Of a stretch of 14,312 bases of DNA, positions 1 to 7,405 are shown one piece after another. Position 1 is the stretch's first letter, and every line of letters starts with the position of its first letter. The stretch covers positions 1 through 14,312 of the forward strand of contig PIVW01000102.1 of NCBI GenBank assembly GCA_003353825.1, in the 5' to 3' direction. The notes under the pieces were generated by a model that did not search any database, was not told the DNA's origin, and saw nothing but the letters and a program-made list of their open reading frames with translations. Origin of the DNA: Chloroflexota bacterium (GTDB lineage: Bacteria > Chloroflexota > Anaerolineae > J102). A program made the translations under genes and the position numbers.

Positions 1-371
1 ACAATCTGGATGAAGCCGACCGCCTGTGCGACCGCATCGCCTTATTCAAGACGAAACTACTGGTGCTAGACACGCCCGCCAATCTACGGCGAAGGCTGTT
101 TGGCCGCCAAATCGTATTCCATCTCAGAGTGGCTCAACCCGATCTGGCGCAACAAGTCGAGGCTCAGACCTATGTAAACAGCGCCGAAGTGATCGATAAC
201 AAATTAGTGGTGCGCTTGGATGATCCCGATAGGCATAATCCCGACCTCATCCGTCTGCTGGTTGCCGCCGGCGCCGACATTCAGTTTGTAGGCGAGTTAC
301 GCCACTCACTGGAGGATATCTACTTGCAATTCGTTCGAGGTGATGGAAAACTTGCGGAGGAGAACCGCTAA
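1..371 (+). CDS. ABC transporter ATP-binding protein, C-terminal part (5' end outside window)
   Basis: The reading frame is open from base 3, and the visible 122 residues are the end of an ABC ATPase. They begin with NLDEADRLCDRIALF, the stretch that directly follows the H-loop histidine in drug/Nat-type ABC-2 ATPases; the cut first codon ends in AC, which fits that His. The 'VLDTPANLRRRLFG' stretch and a 'LEDIYLQFV' tail match the usual C-terminal regulatory region of this class. Walker A, the signature motif and Walker B lie upstream of the window. It would supply ATP hydrolysis for the permease that starts 4 bp after its stop. The internal ATG at about 63 is not the true start, because the family-typical sequence continues upstream of it. 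Substrate unknown. Confidence 0.9.
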   Translation, partial: NLDEADRLCDRIALFKTKLLVLDTPANLRRRLFGRQIVFHLRVAQPDLAQQVEAQTYVNSAEVIDNKLVVRLDDPDRHNPDLIRLLVAAGADIQFVGELRHSLEDIYLQFVRGDGKLAEENR

Positions 372-375
372 AAAG

Positions 376-1173
376 ATGAACATCTCAAACATCATCACCA
401 TCATTCGCAAAGAATGGGCGGAATTGTATAAAAACTCGCTCGTCCTCTTCACCGTACTCTTCCTGCCCCTGATCTTCGCCGCCATTCCTCTGATCATGCT
501 TTGGGCGATGGGCGGTTATGAGAGTTCGCTGGAGGCTGTCGCCACTGAATTTCCCCAGCAAACGGCAGGCCTTTGTGAGGGCTTGAGTGGCGGCGAATGC
601 AGTCAGATCATCCTGGCCGGGCAATTTACCATCCTCTTTATGATGATTCCTCTGATGATCCCGGCCACCATCGCCCCCTACTCCATCGTCGGTGAAAAAA
701 CACAACGGAGCCTCGAACCCCTGCTGGCGACACCCATCTCTACCAGCGAACTCCTGCTGGGCAAGAACCTTTCCGCCGTCATCCCTGCCTTGCTGGCGAC
801 CTGGTTAGCCTACGCCATCTATGCGCTCGGTGCCCGTTTCCTGGTCAGCAGCGATCTGGCATTTTCACGGCTTTTCGACATCTACACCTTGATTTCAGTC
901 TTTATCGTCGGCCCGCTCCTGGCGATCCTCTCCGTCAGTTTTGCCATCATGATCTCTTCACGCAGCAATGACCCGCGCGCTGCCCAACAGATCACATCGC
1001 TGGTCATCCTGCCCGTGATCATGATATTCATCGCTCAGCTATCGGGCATTCACATCCTCAGCCCCGGTTTAGTGCTGGGCTTCGTGCTGGCGTTGGTGGT
1101 CGTCGACATCATCCTCACCTATCTCTCTATCAATGTATTCGAACGAGAAACGATTCTCACGCGCTGGGCATAA
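376..1173 (+). CDS. ABC-2 type transporter permease (NatB-like)
   Basis: A 265-residue integral membrane protein and partner of the upstream ATPase. About six hydrophobic segments are visible (roughly residues 22-44, 82-103, 131-156, 174-195, 206-224, 229-252). The segment GEKTQRSLEPLLATPIS (106-122), just after the second helix, is the conserved cytoplasmic coupling motif of ABC-2 permeases. The loop between helices 1 and 2 carries two cysteines (67 and 75) that could pair outside the cell. I chose ATG 376: it lies 4 bp after the ATPase stop, gives the usual MN-I-IIRKEW N-terminus, and has AGGAG at 358-362, though the 13 nt spacing is long. A GTG at 340 or ATG at 343 would add an unlikely charged extension inside the ATPase gene. 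Substrate cannot be told from sequence. Confidence 0.92.
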   Translation: MNISNIITIIRKEWAELYKNSLVLFTVLFLPLIFAAIPLIMLWAMGGYESSLEAVATEFPQQTAGLCEGLSGGECSQIILAGQFTILFMMIPLMIPATIAPYSIVGEKTQRSLEPLLATPISTSELLLGKNLSAVIPALLATWLAYAIYALGARFLVSSDLAFSRLFDIYTLISVFIVGPLLAILSVSFAIMISSRSNDPRAAQQITSLVILPVIMIFIAQLSGIHILSPGLVLGFVLALVVVDIILTYLSINVFERETILTRWA

Positions 1174-1180
1174 CGACACT

Positions 1181-1960
1181 ATGCGTACTATCCGACTCCA
1201 TATGTCCCCACCAGTTTCTTTTATCTCCATCTTGGTTCTATCCCTGGTCTTACTGCTGATCCCCGCCGCCAGTGCCAGCGCTCAGAACGACGAGCTCAGC
1301 CTTTCACTGCGCCGCGATTTCGGCTACGGCGGCATGGGCGGGCAAATCCAGGGTACATTCAGCTACCGTGTGGATGGGCCTCAAGATCTGGTTCAAGTCA
1401 CTTTCCATATCGATGACGAACTGGTGGGAAGTGTCACAGAAGCCCCCTGGCGTTACCAGTTCAAAACAGACCATTACGATCTGGGGGTTCACGAGCTTTA
1501 CGCCGTGGGGACAACGAGCGGCGGCAGAACCTTGATCTCCAATGTACTCGTACGAGAATTCGTACCCGCCAGCCAGGGTTGGTCAACGGCGCTGAAGATC
1601 GCCATTCCCTTGATATTGATCGCGCTGGCCGCTCCCATACTGGCTTATCTACGAGATCGACGTTCGGGCGAGCAAACAGCGATAGGCTACGGTTCCTGGG
1701 GTGGGGCGATATGCCCGAAATGTGGCTATCCCTTCGCGCGCCATGTGTGGGCGCCGAATCTGGGTGCTGGTAAATATGACCGTTGTTCGAACTGCGGGAA
1801 GTGGAGTATGGTACGGCGAGCTACAACAGGGGAACTACGGCGAGCCGAAGCCGCGCACGGTCTGGTTGAACAAGATACAGCGGTCGAGATAGACAAAAGG
1901 GTATCGGACGAGGACACACTGCGAGAGAAACTTGACGCTTCTCGCTATGAGGATGGATAA
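1181..1960 (+). CDS. Membrane protein: signal peptide, Ig-like domain, TM helix, cytoplasmic zinc ribbon
   Basis: A 259-residue protein not known to me by name. Residues 1-34 form a signal peptide (hydrophobic core 13-30, likely cleavage after ASA). Residues about 68-122 resemble a bacterial Ig-like fold of the Big_7 type (VTFHIDDELVGS, then APWRYQF, then LGVHELYAVG). A TM helix spans 137-157 and is followed by LRDRR, which puts the C-terminus inside the cell. A zinc ribbon follows with CPKC (178-181) and CSNC (202-205), then an acidic, helical tail. The start at 1181 sits 7 bp after the permease stop; the longer ORF from 1133 overlaps the permease and would put an extra polar segment before the signal peptide. 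The tight spacing implies co-transcription with the ABC genes, so it may be an accessory or sensor subunit (inference). Confidence 0.85.
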   Translation: MRTIRLHMSPPVSFISILVLSLVLLLIPAASASAQNDELSLSLRRDFGYGGMGGQIQGTFSYRVDGPQDLVQVTFHIDDELVGSVTEAPWRYQFKTDHYDLGVHELYAVGTTSGGRTLISNVLVREFVPASQGWSTALKIAIPLILIALAAPILAYLRDRRSGEQTAIGYGSWGGAICPKCGYPFARHVWAPNLGAGKYDRCSNCGKWSMVRRATTGELRRAEAAHGLVEQDTAVEIDKRVSDEDTLREKLDASRYEDG

Positions 1961-2027
1961 AGATATTGGTCTTTCAGATTTTGAGTGGCTCATATTAGAA
2001 AGGCATCGTTCACATTAACACAGTCAT

Positions 2028-2047
2028 CACGCAACACGCAACACGTG
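2028..2047 (+). repeat. Short ACGCAAC heptamer repeat, copy 1
   Basis: CACGCAACACGCAACACG has a period of 7 (ACGCAAC, ACGCAAC, ACG). It lies in the gap between the zinc-ribbon gene and the secreted hydrolase gene. Two similar stretches occur in other gaps of this window. Confidence 0.7.
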
Positions 2048-2086
2048 CTTTTCCAGGGCCACACGAAATCCTGTTGAACCAAGATA

Positions 2087-2117
2087 TTGCATGGCGTCCC
2101 CGGCTCTATGCTAGAAT
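2087..2117 (+). promoter_or_regulatory. Candidate sigma70-type promoter with extended -10
   Basis: TTGCAT at 2087-2092 could be a -35 box, and TGCTAGAAT at 2109-2117 is a good extended -10 (TGn then TAGAAT). The 19 bp spacing is long, but an extended -10 tolerates a weak -35. It sits in the 281 bp gap ahead of the secreted hydrolase gene and would give a leader of about 120 nt. Motif match only. Confidence 0.4.
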
Positions 2118-2241
2118 ACGTATTTGTGGCTGCGCTGATTAAGCATACACCGGCTTCCATATCAGTAGAAGGTAAACGGTAGCTACAATTCTATTTCTAC
2201 ATAACCCTCAGAACTCTCTGTTTTTAATCAAGAGGTAGTCG

Positions 2242-3969
2242 TTGAAACTCCGTCTTCTGGCGGCGATTAGCCTGATCCTCCTTGCTATTATCGCCATTCA
2301 AACGTTGCTTGTCCCCAGCCAGGATCTGGATCCACCAGTTCCTTCGCCAACACCAACCGATATGGCCACGGTGCTGGCCGCGTTACCCACCCGTACGGTA
2401 GCCCCCACCTTCACGCTAACACCCGCGCCTACACTTACACCAACACCTACCATAACCTCGACCCCCAGCCCCACGGCCACACTCACGCCCACACTCCAGC
2501 CCGCTATTGCTAACAAAATCGGTGGCGTGTTGGTCAACCTGCGGGCAGGACCGAATACAGATTATGCCATCCTCACCCAATTGGCGGGTGGGGAAGAAGT
2601 GGAGATGACGGGGCGTACTGAGGCAGGCGATTGGGTCTTGATCCAGTCGGCAGAGGGTACCTCAGGTTGGTTGTTTGTCGATCTCTTCGAGAATGATGCC
2701 GATATCGAGGCGTTACCGATCAAAACGCCCGACCCTGCGATTTTGTCGCTCGCCGTCGTCAGCGCCGAGTTAGTCAATCTACGTAGTGGGCCTGGCGCCG
2801 GTTACGAGATTTTGAGGCAGCTTGAGGAGGGGGAAAACCTAGAAGTCTCGGGACGCAATGAAGCCGGGGACTGGCTGGTCGTCGTTTTCGAGGGCGAACC
2901 GGGTTGGCTGTTCTTGGAACTGGCCACGTACAATGGTTCGGTCGAAACGCTGCCGGTGATCACGCCACCGCCCTCGCCGACGCCGAGGCCGGCCACAGCA
3001 ACACCCAAGCCCATCGCCCTGGCAGCGGCAGTGCCTTCCGGCTCGGCCCGTGTGCAGCGTAAAGTGCTGGCCAACTACTTTGCCTGGTTCGATAACGGCA
3101 GTTGGGATGCCTGTAACATCAGTGCCGGCGATAAACCTTTACAGCGTTACCACTCCGATGATCCAGAAGCGATCGGGCGGCATGTAGGCATGGCCATCGC
3201 TGCCGGTATCAATGGTTTCACCTTACAATGGGCCAGCCCAGGAGATCGTACTGATCGTAATTTCGCCACGTTGCTAAATAAATCGCAGGGTACGGATTTC
3301 CAATCCACTGTCATCTTCCTGCGCCATATTTGGCCCGGCGCCAATCAAGGTAACACGATTGAAGCGATCCGCCACTTACAGAATCAATATGGCAGCCACC
3401 CCAATTTTCTCAAGATCAATGGCAGGCCCGTGCTCTTCTTCACTGACGTACCTCGCATCCCCCGTGCGGAGGGTCAGAGCGCAAAACAGGCCTGGGCCTC
3501 TGTACGCGCACAGGTGGATCCGGGCAAGCAGTTCTGGTGGATTGCCGAAGGATTAGACGCCTCTTATCTCTCCGTCTTCGATGGCCTGTGGGTGTACAAA
3601 GTCAGCCATGCGGCCTATCCCAATGACTATGTCAAGGCCTCCCGCTGGGCCAATAGCGTGCGCTCGTGGGAGCAACGGACGGGCGAGCCAAAACTGTGGG
3701 TGGGGACCCTGATTCCTGGCTGGGATGATCGCAACGCCGGTTGTAGGCCCGACATTCGCGTGCCCTCCCAACCTTTCGTACGTGATCGAGAAGGGGGTAA
3801 TTTCTATCGAGCCACTTACAACGCCGCCGTCAAAAGCAATCCCGACATCCTCTGGATTCACAGCTTTAATGAATGGGTCGAAGGTTCTTATATCGAGCCA
3901 AGCCAGTATTATGGTGATGGCTACATGAACATGACCCGAGATATGGCGAATCAGTTCCGCGGGGGATGA
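2242..3969 (+). CDS. Secreted or anchored protein: two SH3b domains plus GH71/GH99-like glycoside hydrolase domain
   Basis: A 575-residue exported protein. The start is TTG 2242, supported by AGAGG at 2231-2235 with 6 nt spacing. Residues 5-24 are a signal peptide or N-terminal anchor. A Thr/Pro-rich linker (31-86) leads to two SH3b repeats, about 93-150 and 172-230, each with VNLR-GP near its start and GDW..GWLF later. A second Pro-rich linker (240-256) precedes a catalytic-like domain (273-573) that begins KVLANYFAWF and contains SFNEWVEGSYIEPS (541-554). That motif is typical of the GH71/GH99/WbsX-like superfamily, in which the glutamates near EWxEGxxIEP are catalytic. The likely job is hydrolysis of an alpha-linked glycan outside the cell, with the SH3b domains binding the envelope. 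The exact substrate is not determinable. The stop overlaps the start of the next gene (ATGA). Confidence 0.87.
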   Translation: MKLRLLAAISLILLAIIAIQTLLVPSQDLDPPVPSPTPTDMATVLAALPTRTVAPTFTLTPAPTLTPTPTITSTPSPTATLTPTLQPAIANKIGGVLVNLRAGPNTDYAILTQLAGGEEVEMTGRTEAGDWVLIQSAEGTSGWLFVDLFENDADIEALPIKTPDPAILSLAVVSAELVNLRSGPGAGYEILRQLEEGENLEVSGRNEAGDWLVVVFEGEPGWLFLELATYNGSVETLPVITPPPSPTPRPATATPKPIALAAAVPSGSARVQRKVLANYFAWFDNGSWDACNISAGDKPLQRYHSDDPEAIGRHVGMAIAAGINGFTLQWASPGDRTDRNFATLLNKSQGTDFQSTVIFLRHIWPGANQGNTIEAIRHLQNQYGSHPNFLKINGRPVLFFTDVPRIPRAEGQSAKQAWASVRAQVDPGKQFWWIAEGLDASYLSVFDGLWVYKVSHAAYPNDYVKASRWANSVRSWEQRTGEPKLWVGTLIPGWDDRNAGCRPDIRVPSQPFVRDREGGNFYRATYNAAVKSNPDILWIHSFNEWVEGSYIEPSQYYGDGYMNMTRDMANQFRGG

Positions 3970-5090
3970 CTCATCCTGAGAACCCACCCATGCCAAATTC
4001 AATAATCAGCAAACACGCGCAAGTTTTAATCAACTACTCCCTCAGTATCCAACCCGGCGAAACCTTGTTCATCCTGACCAGTTCGCTGGCTCACGAACTC
4101 AACGAAGCCGTCTATAAAGAAGCATTACGGGCCGGCGCGCTCCCCACGATCAATATTGAAATGCCAACAGAGCAAGAGATCTTGTTCAAGTATGGCGCCA
4201 AGGATCAGATCGAATACGTTCAGCCCCTTATGCGCCACGTCTATGAAAACATCGATGCATTTCTTTACATCGAAGCGCCGTATAATACGCGCACACTCGC
4301 GGGTGTCGATCCGGCGAGACAACGCCAGTTGGCAAACGCATACTCTGAACTGTATGCGACCTGGTTTGATCGCGCCTCTAAACTCGAACTAAAGTGGTCG
4401 TACACGATCTTCCCCAACAATGCCTTTGCCCAAGAAGCGGGTATGAGCTTATCAGAATACCAAGACTTTGTTTACGGGGCTTGTCTATTGAACGAGCCCG
4501 ATCCGGTCGCAGCCTGGCAGGAGGAAGCAAAACGACAACGGCGGCTGATTCGATGGTTGAGTGGTAAAAAGGAGGTGGTCGTCACGGGCGAGCATGTTGA
4601 TCTGACCTTCTCGATTGCCGGGCGCAGCTTCGAAGAATCTGTGGGAACGACCAACTTCCCCAATGGTGAGATATTTACAACGCCGGTCGAAGATTCTGTG
4701 AATGGCTGGGTACGATACAGCTATCCCGCCATCCAGGCCGGCCATGAGGTGGAGGATGTCGAATTATGGTTTGAGCAAGGCAAAGTCATCAAAGCACAGG
4801 CGTCGAAAGGTGAAGCCTATCTTTTAGAAATGCTCGACACCGATACAGGGGCAAGACGCCTCGGCGAATGGGGGATCGGCACGAACTACGGCATCCAGCA
4901 ATTCACCAAGCACATGCTCTTCGACGAAAAGATCGGAGGAACGATCCACTTTGCCCTGGGCAACGCCTATCCAGAAACGGGTGGCGTCAACAAATCAGAC
5001 ATCCACTGGGACATGCTTGTGGACATGGCACAAGGTGAGATTCTCATTGACGATGAGCTATTCTACAAAGACGGAAAGTTTGTGATCTGA
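3966..5090 (+). CDS. M29-family metallo-aminopeptidase
   Basis: A 374-residue protein, normal length for the M29 (AmpS/PepS/aminopeptidase T) family of two-metal cytosolic aminopeptidases, which remove N-terminal residues from peptides. Candidate metal ligands are visible: E235 in NFPNGEIFTTP, E301 in RLGEWGIGTN, H328 in TIHFALGNAYP, and H347 and D349 in IHWDMLVDM. The 66-residue spacing between the two glutamates agrees with my recollection of the family. ATG 3966 overlaps the preceding TGA as ATGA, with a run of five G just before, suggesting translational coupling. An internal ATG at 3990 (MPNSIISKHA) could instead be the start, since residues 1-8 look non-conserved. No signal peptide, so it acts inside the cell. 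It probably feeds free amino acids to the enzymes encoded downstream. Confidence 0.93.
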   Translation: MTHPENPPMPNSIISKHAQVLINYSLSIQPGETLFILTSSLAHELNEAVYKEALRAGALPTINIEMPTEQEILFKYGAKDQIEYVQPLMRHVYENIDAFLYIEAPYNTRTLAGVDPARQRQLANAYSELYATWFDRASKLELKWSYTIFPNNAFAQEAGMSLSEYQDFVYGACLLNEPDPVAAWQEEAKRQRRLIRWLSGKKEVVVTGEHVDLTFSIAGRSFEESVGTTNFPNGEIFTTPVEDSVNGWVRYSYPAIQAGHEVEDVELWFEQGKVIKAQASKGEAYLLEMLDTDTGARRLGEWGIGTNYGIQQFTKHMLFDEKIGGTIHFALGNAYPETGGVNKSDIHWDMLVDMAQGEILIDDELFYKDGKFVI

Positions 5091-5200
5091 TATCATCGCA
5101 CAGCCCTCACCGCCCCCAACATGCTTGGAGCACGTTTCCCGCATAGCCGAGAAATTCTGTTTCCGATCTTGGCGAAAACAACCTACACCAGAGCGCTACT

Positions 5201-5221
5201 CAACACGCAACACGCAATACG
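5201..5221 (+). repeat. Short ACGCAAC heptamer repeat, copy 2
   Basis: CAACACGCAACACGCAATAC continues the same 7 bp unit through nearly three copies, the last with one change. It lies 74-94 bp ahead of the aminotransferase start, in the 204 bp gap after the aminopeptidase gene. Confidence 0.7.
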
Positions 5222-5294
5222 AACCGCGTCCAATCCCCACAAGACCTCAAAGATCCAGCAAAAAGAGACGCCTTCCACAACCGAGACCCACACC

Positions 5295-6419
5295 ATGTCC
5301 GCATTCCAACCCTTCGAAATGGAACGGATGATGTCCCTGTTCGAGCAGGGTGTAGAATACAACCTGTCTGAGAGTGGGGTACACCCTATCCTGTTGCGCG
5401 AGCTGCTCGACGATCATCCCGACTACATCGAGTACTTTCTCGGCTCAGACCTGAATTACCCCCATGTCAACGGCATCCCCGAACTAAGACTAAATATCGC
5501 CAACCTGTACCAGGACGCAATGCCAAAAAACGTGCTGGTCACCGTCGGAGCAGCCGAAGCCAATTACATCAGCACCCGCACGCTCTTGAATCGGGGCGAC
5601 GAAATCGTCGTTATGCTGCCCAACTACATGCAGATCTGGGGCATCGCCAAAAATCATGGTCTGCATGTCAAGACATTCCGCCTGAGTGAAGCAGAGGGCT
5701 GGGCGCCTGACCTGGACGAGTTGAGAGAGCAAGTCACAGATCAGACAAGGCTGATTGCTGTCTGCAACCCTAACAATCCTACAGGCCGTATCATGACGGA
5801 AACTGAAATGGATGCGATTGTCGAGATCGCTGATGGTGTGGGCGCCTGGATTTTGGCCGACGAAGTGTACAGTGGCGCCGAACGTCTCACAGATGAGCAG
5901 ACACCCTCCTTTTTTGGACGCTATGACAAGGTTGTTGCCAATGGCAGCATGAGCAAAGCCTATGGCATGCCCGGTTTGCGTATCGGTTGGGCAGTCGCCC
6001 CTGCTGCTGTCGTCGATGATATCTGGGCTAGACACGAATACACGACGATCAGCGCCACGATGCTGGCCAATAAGCTGGCAGCTATCGCTTTAGCGGCAGA
6101 GGTGCGCCCACGTATCCTGGCCCGCACTCGCAACTATATCCGCCAGGGATACGCGATCCTCGAAGCGTGGATGGACAGCCACCCAGACACCTTTGATCTG
6201 ACACCGCCCGGAGCTGCCGCCATTGCCTTTATTCGTTACCACCTGGACATCAACTCCAGTGAGTTCGCCGCCAGGCTGCGTGACGAAAAAAATGTACTCA
6301 TCATACCGGGTGATCATTTTGGCATGGACCATTTCTTGCGTATTAGCTTTGGTCTACCCCGTGACACCCTTGTGCCGGCTCTGGATAGGATCCACGATCT
6401 CATTGTAGAACTTTCGTAA
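5295..6419 (+). CDS. PLP-dependent aminotransferase, class I/II (fold type I)
   Basis: A 374-residue enzyme. The family marks are NPNNPTG (158-164) holding the Asn that contacts PLP, D189 and Y192 in ILADEVYSG, the Schiff-base Lys K221 in GSMSKAYGMPGLRIGW, and a C-terminal Arg (R349 in FLRISFG) that would bind the substrate carboxylate. It should move an amino group between an amino acid and a 2-oxo acid; the donor is not predictable. The N-terminus (YNLSESGVHP) is like uncharacterised members of this superfamily. I start it at ATG 5295 because the upstream in-frame stretch from 5121 is rich in Thr, Pro and Arg and includes an intergenic heptamer repeat. There is no clear Shine-Dalgarno. It ends 14 bp before the dehydratase gene, so the two are probably one transcript. 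Confidence 0.93.
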   Translation: MSAFQPFEMERMMSLFEQGVEYNLSESGVHPILLRELLDDHPDYIEYFLGSDLNYPHVNGIPELRLNIANLYQDAMPKNVLVTVGAAEANYISTRTLLNRGDEIVVMLPNYMQIWGIAKNHGLHVKTFRLSEAEGWAPDLDELREQVTDQTRLIAVCNPNNPTGRIMTETEMDAIVEIADGVGAWILADEVYSGAERLTDEQTPSFFGRYDKVVANGSMSKAYGMPGLRIGWAVAPAAVVDDIWARHEYTTISATMLANKLAAIALAAEVRPRILARTRNYIRQGYAILEAWMDSHPDTFDLTPPGAAAIAFIRYHLDINSSEFAARLRDEKNVLIIPGDHFGMDHFLRISFGLPRDTLVPALDRIHDLIVELS

Positions 6420-6433
6420 CTCCATACTTACTT

Positions 6434-7405
6434 GTGTTCTATACATCTGATAGTTTCGACTACCCAGCCTTGATCACTCAAGCCTCGGCTCGGATCCAAC
6501 CTTTTATCCGCCAAACACCGCTTGAGCACTCCCCTTTTTATAGTCAACTTGGAGCGAGTGAAGTCTATTTCAAATGCGAGAACTTGCAGCATACCGGCTC
6601 GTTTAAAGCGCGGGGGGCCTTGAGCAAGGTGTTGGCACTAGATGATGCAGAACGAAATCGTGGTATTGTGACGGCTTCGACCGGCAATCATGGCGCCGCC
6701 TTCGCCTACGCACTGTCGCAACTGGGAGAACGGGGCTTGGTTTTCGTACCTGAAACAGCGGTGGAAACCAAAGTGCAGTCGATTAAACGGTTGGGGGCAG
6801 ATGTGCGCGCCTTTGGCGTCGACCCACTGGAAACTGAAGTCCACGCCCGAGAGCACGCCGTACGCCATGACATGACTTATGTACCACCCTACAACGACCC
6901 CTATGTCATCGCCGGACAGGGCACAATTGGGGTCGAGCTTGAACAGCAGTTGGCAGACATCGACGCTGTTTTTGTATCAGTTGGTGGCGGGGGGCTGATC
7001 GGTGGCATTGCCGCCTACCTCAAATCGATCAACCCGGATACCAACATCATCGGGTGTTCGCCTGAGAACTCGAAGGTCATGGCCGAATCCGTACGCGCCG
7101 GGGAATTGTTGGACCTACCCTCATTACCGACGTTATCTGATGGCACGGCCGGAGGGATTGAACCTGGATCGATCACCTTCCCCCTTTGCCGAGACCTGGT
7201 CGACGATTACGTCGAGGTGAGTGAACGAGCCATCGCCGATAAGCTGAAACAATTTATGCAGGTACATCACATGCTGATCGAAGGCTCGGCAGCGGTATCG
7301 ATTGCAGGTTATCTGCGGCTGAAAGAAAGGTTCGTCGGCAAACGCTTGGTCATCCTATTATGTGGCGCCAACATCGATCTAAACACATTAAAAGGTTTGT
7401 TGTAA
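6434..7405 (+). CDS. PLP-dependent threonine/serine dehydratase-like lyase (EutB/BhcB-like)
   Basis: A 323-residue fold-type II PLP enzyme. K58 in TGSFKARGA forms the Schiff base, STGNHG (82-87) is the substrate loop, GGGGLIGG (184-191) holds the PLP phosphate, and CGANID (310-315) is the usual end motif. It lacks the C-terminal ACT regulatory domain of biosynthetic IlvA, so it is of the short catabolic, serine racemase-like type. Such enzymes remove water from a beta-hydroxy amino acid to give an enamine/imine. The start is a GTG with no visible Shine-Dalgarno, but it gives the normal N-terminal length before RQTPL. Its stop shares a base with the start of the next gene (TAATG). Coupling to an ornithine-cyclodeaminase-family enzyme is the arrangement known for EutB/EutC and BhcB/BhcD, so the substrate may be a hydroxy amino acid other than threonine (inference). 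Confidence 0.9.
   Translation: MFYTSDSFDYPALITQASARIQPFIRQTPLEHSPFYSQLGASEVYFKCENLQHTGSFKARGALSKVLALDDAERNRGIVTASTGNHGAAFAYALSQLGERGLVFVPETAVETKVQSIKRLGADVRAFGVDPLETEVHAREHAVRHDMTYVPPYNDPYVIAGQGTIGVELEQQLADIDAVFVSVGGGGLIGGIAAYLKSINPDTNIIGCSPENSKVMAESVRAGELLDLPSLPTLSDGTAGGIEPGSITFPLCRDLVDDYVEVSERAIADKLKQFMQVHHMLIEGSAAVSIAGYLRLKERFVGKRLVILLCGANIDLNTLKGLL

Noticed and set aside
1959..1980. Possible terminator after the zinc-ribbon gene (AAAGA/TCTTT)
   Set aside because: Only a 5 bp, mostly A-T stem with a broken T run; too weak to call.
3553..4002. 149-codon open frame on the - strand over the hydrolase/aminopeptidase junction
   Set aside because: Antisense to conserved motifs of both genes, with no independent evidence.
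5121..5294. N-terminal extension of the aminotransferase
   Set aside because: The stretch encodes a basic, Thr/Pro-rich sequence that includes the intergenic heptamer repeat. The family's normal N-terminus begins at the 5295 ATG.
5490..6035. 181-codon open frame on the - strand inside the aminotransferase gene
   Set aside because: The opposite strand carries all aminotransferase catalytic motifs; this frame shows no family features.
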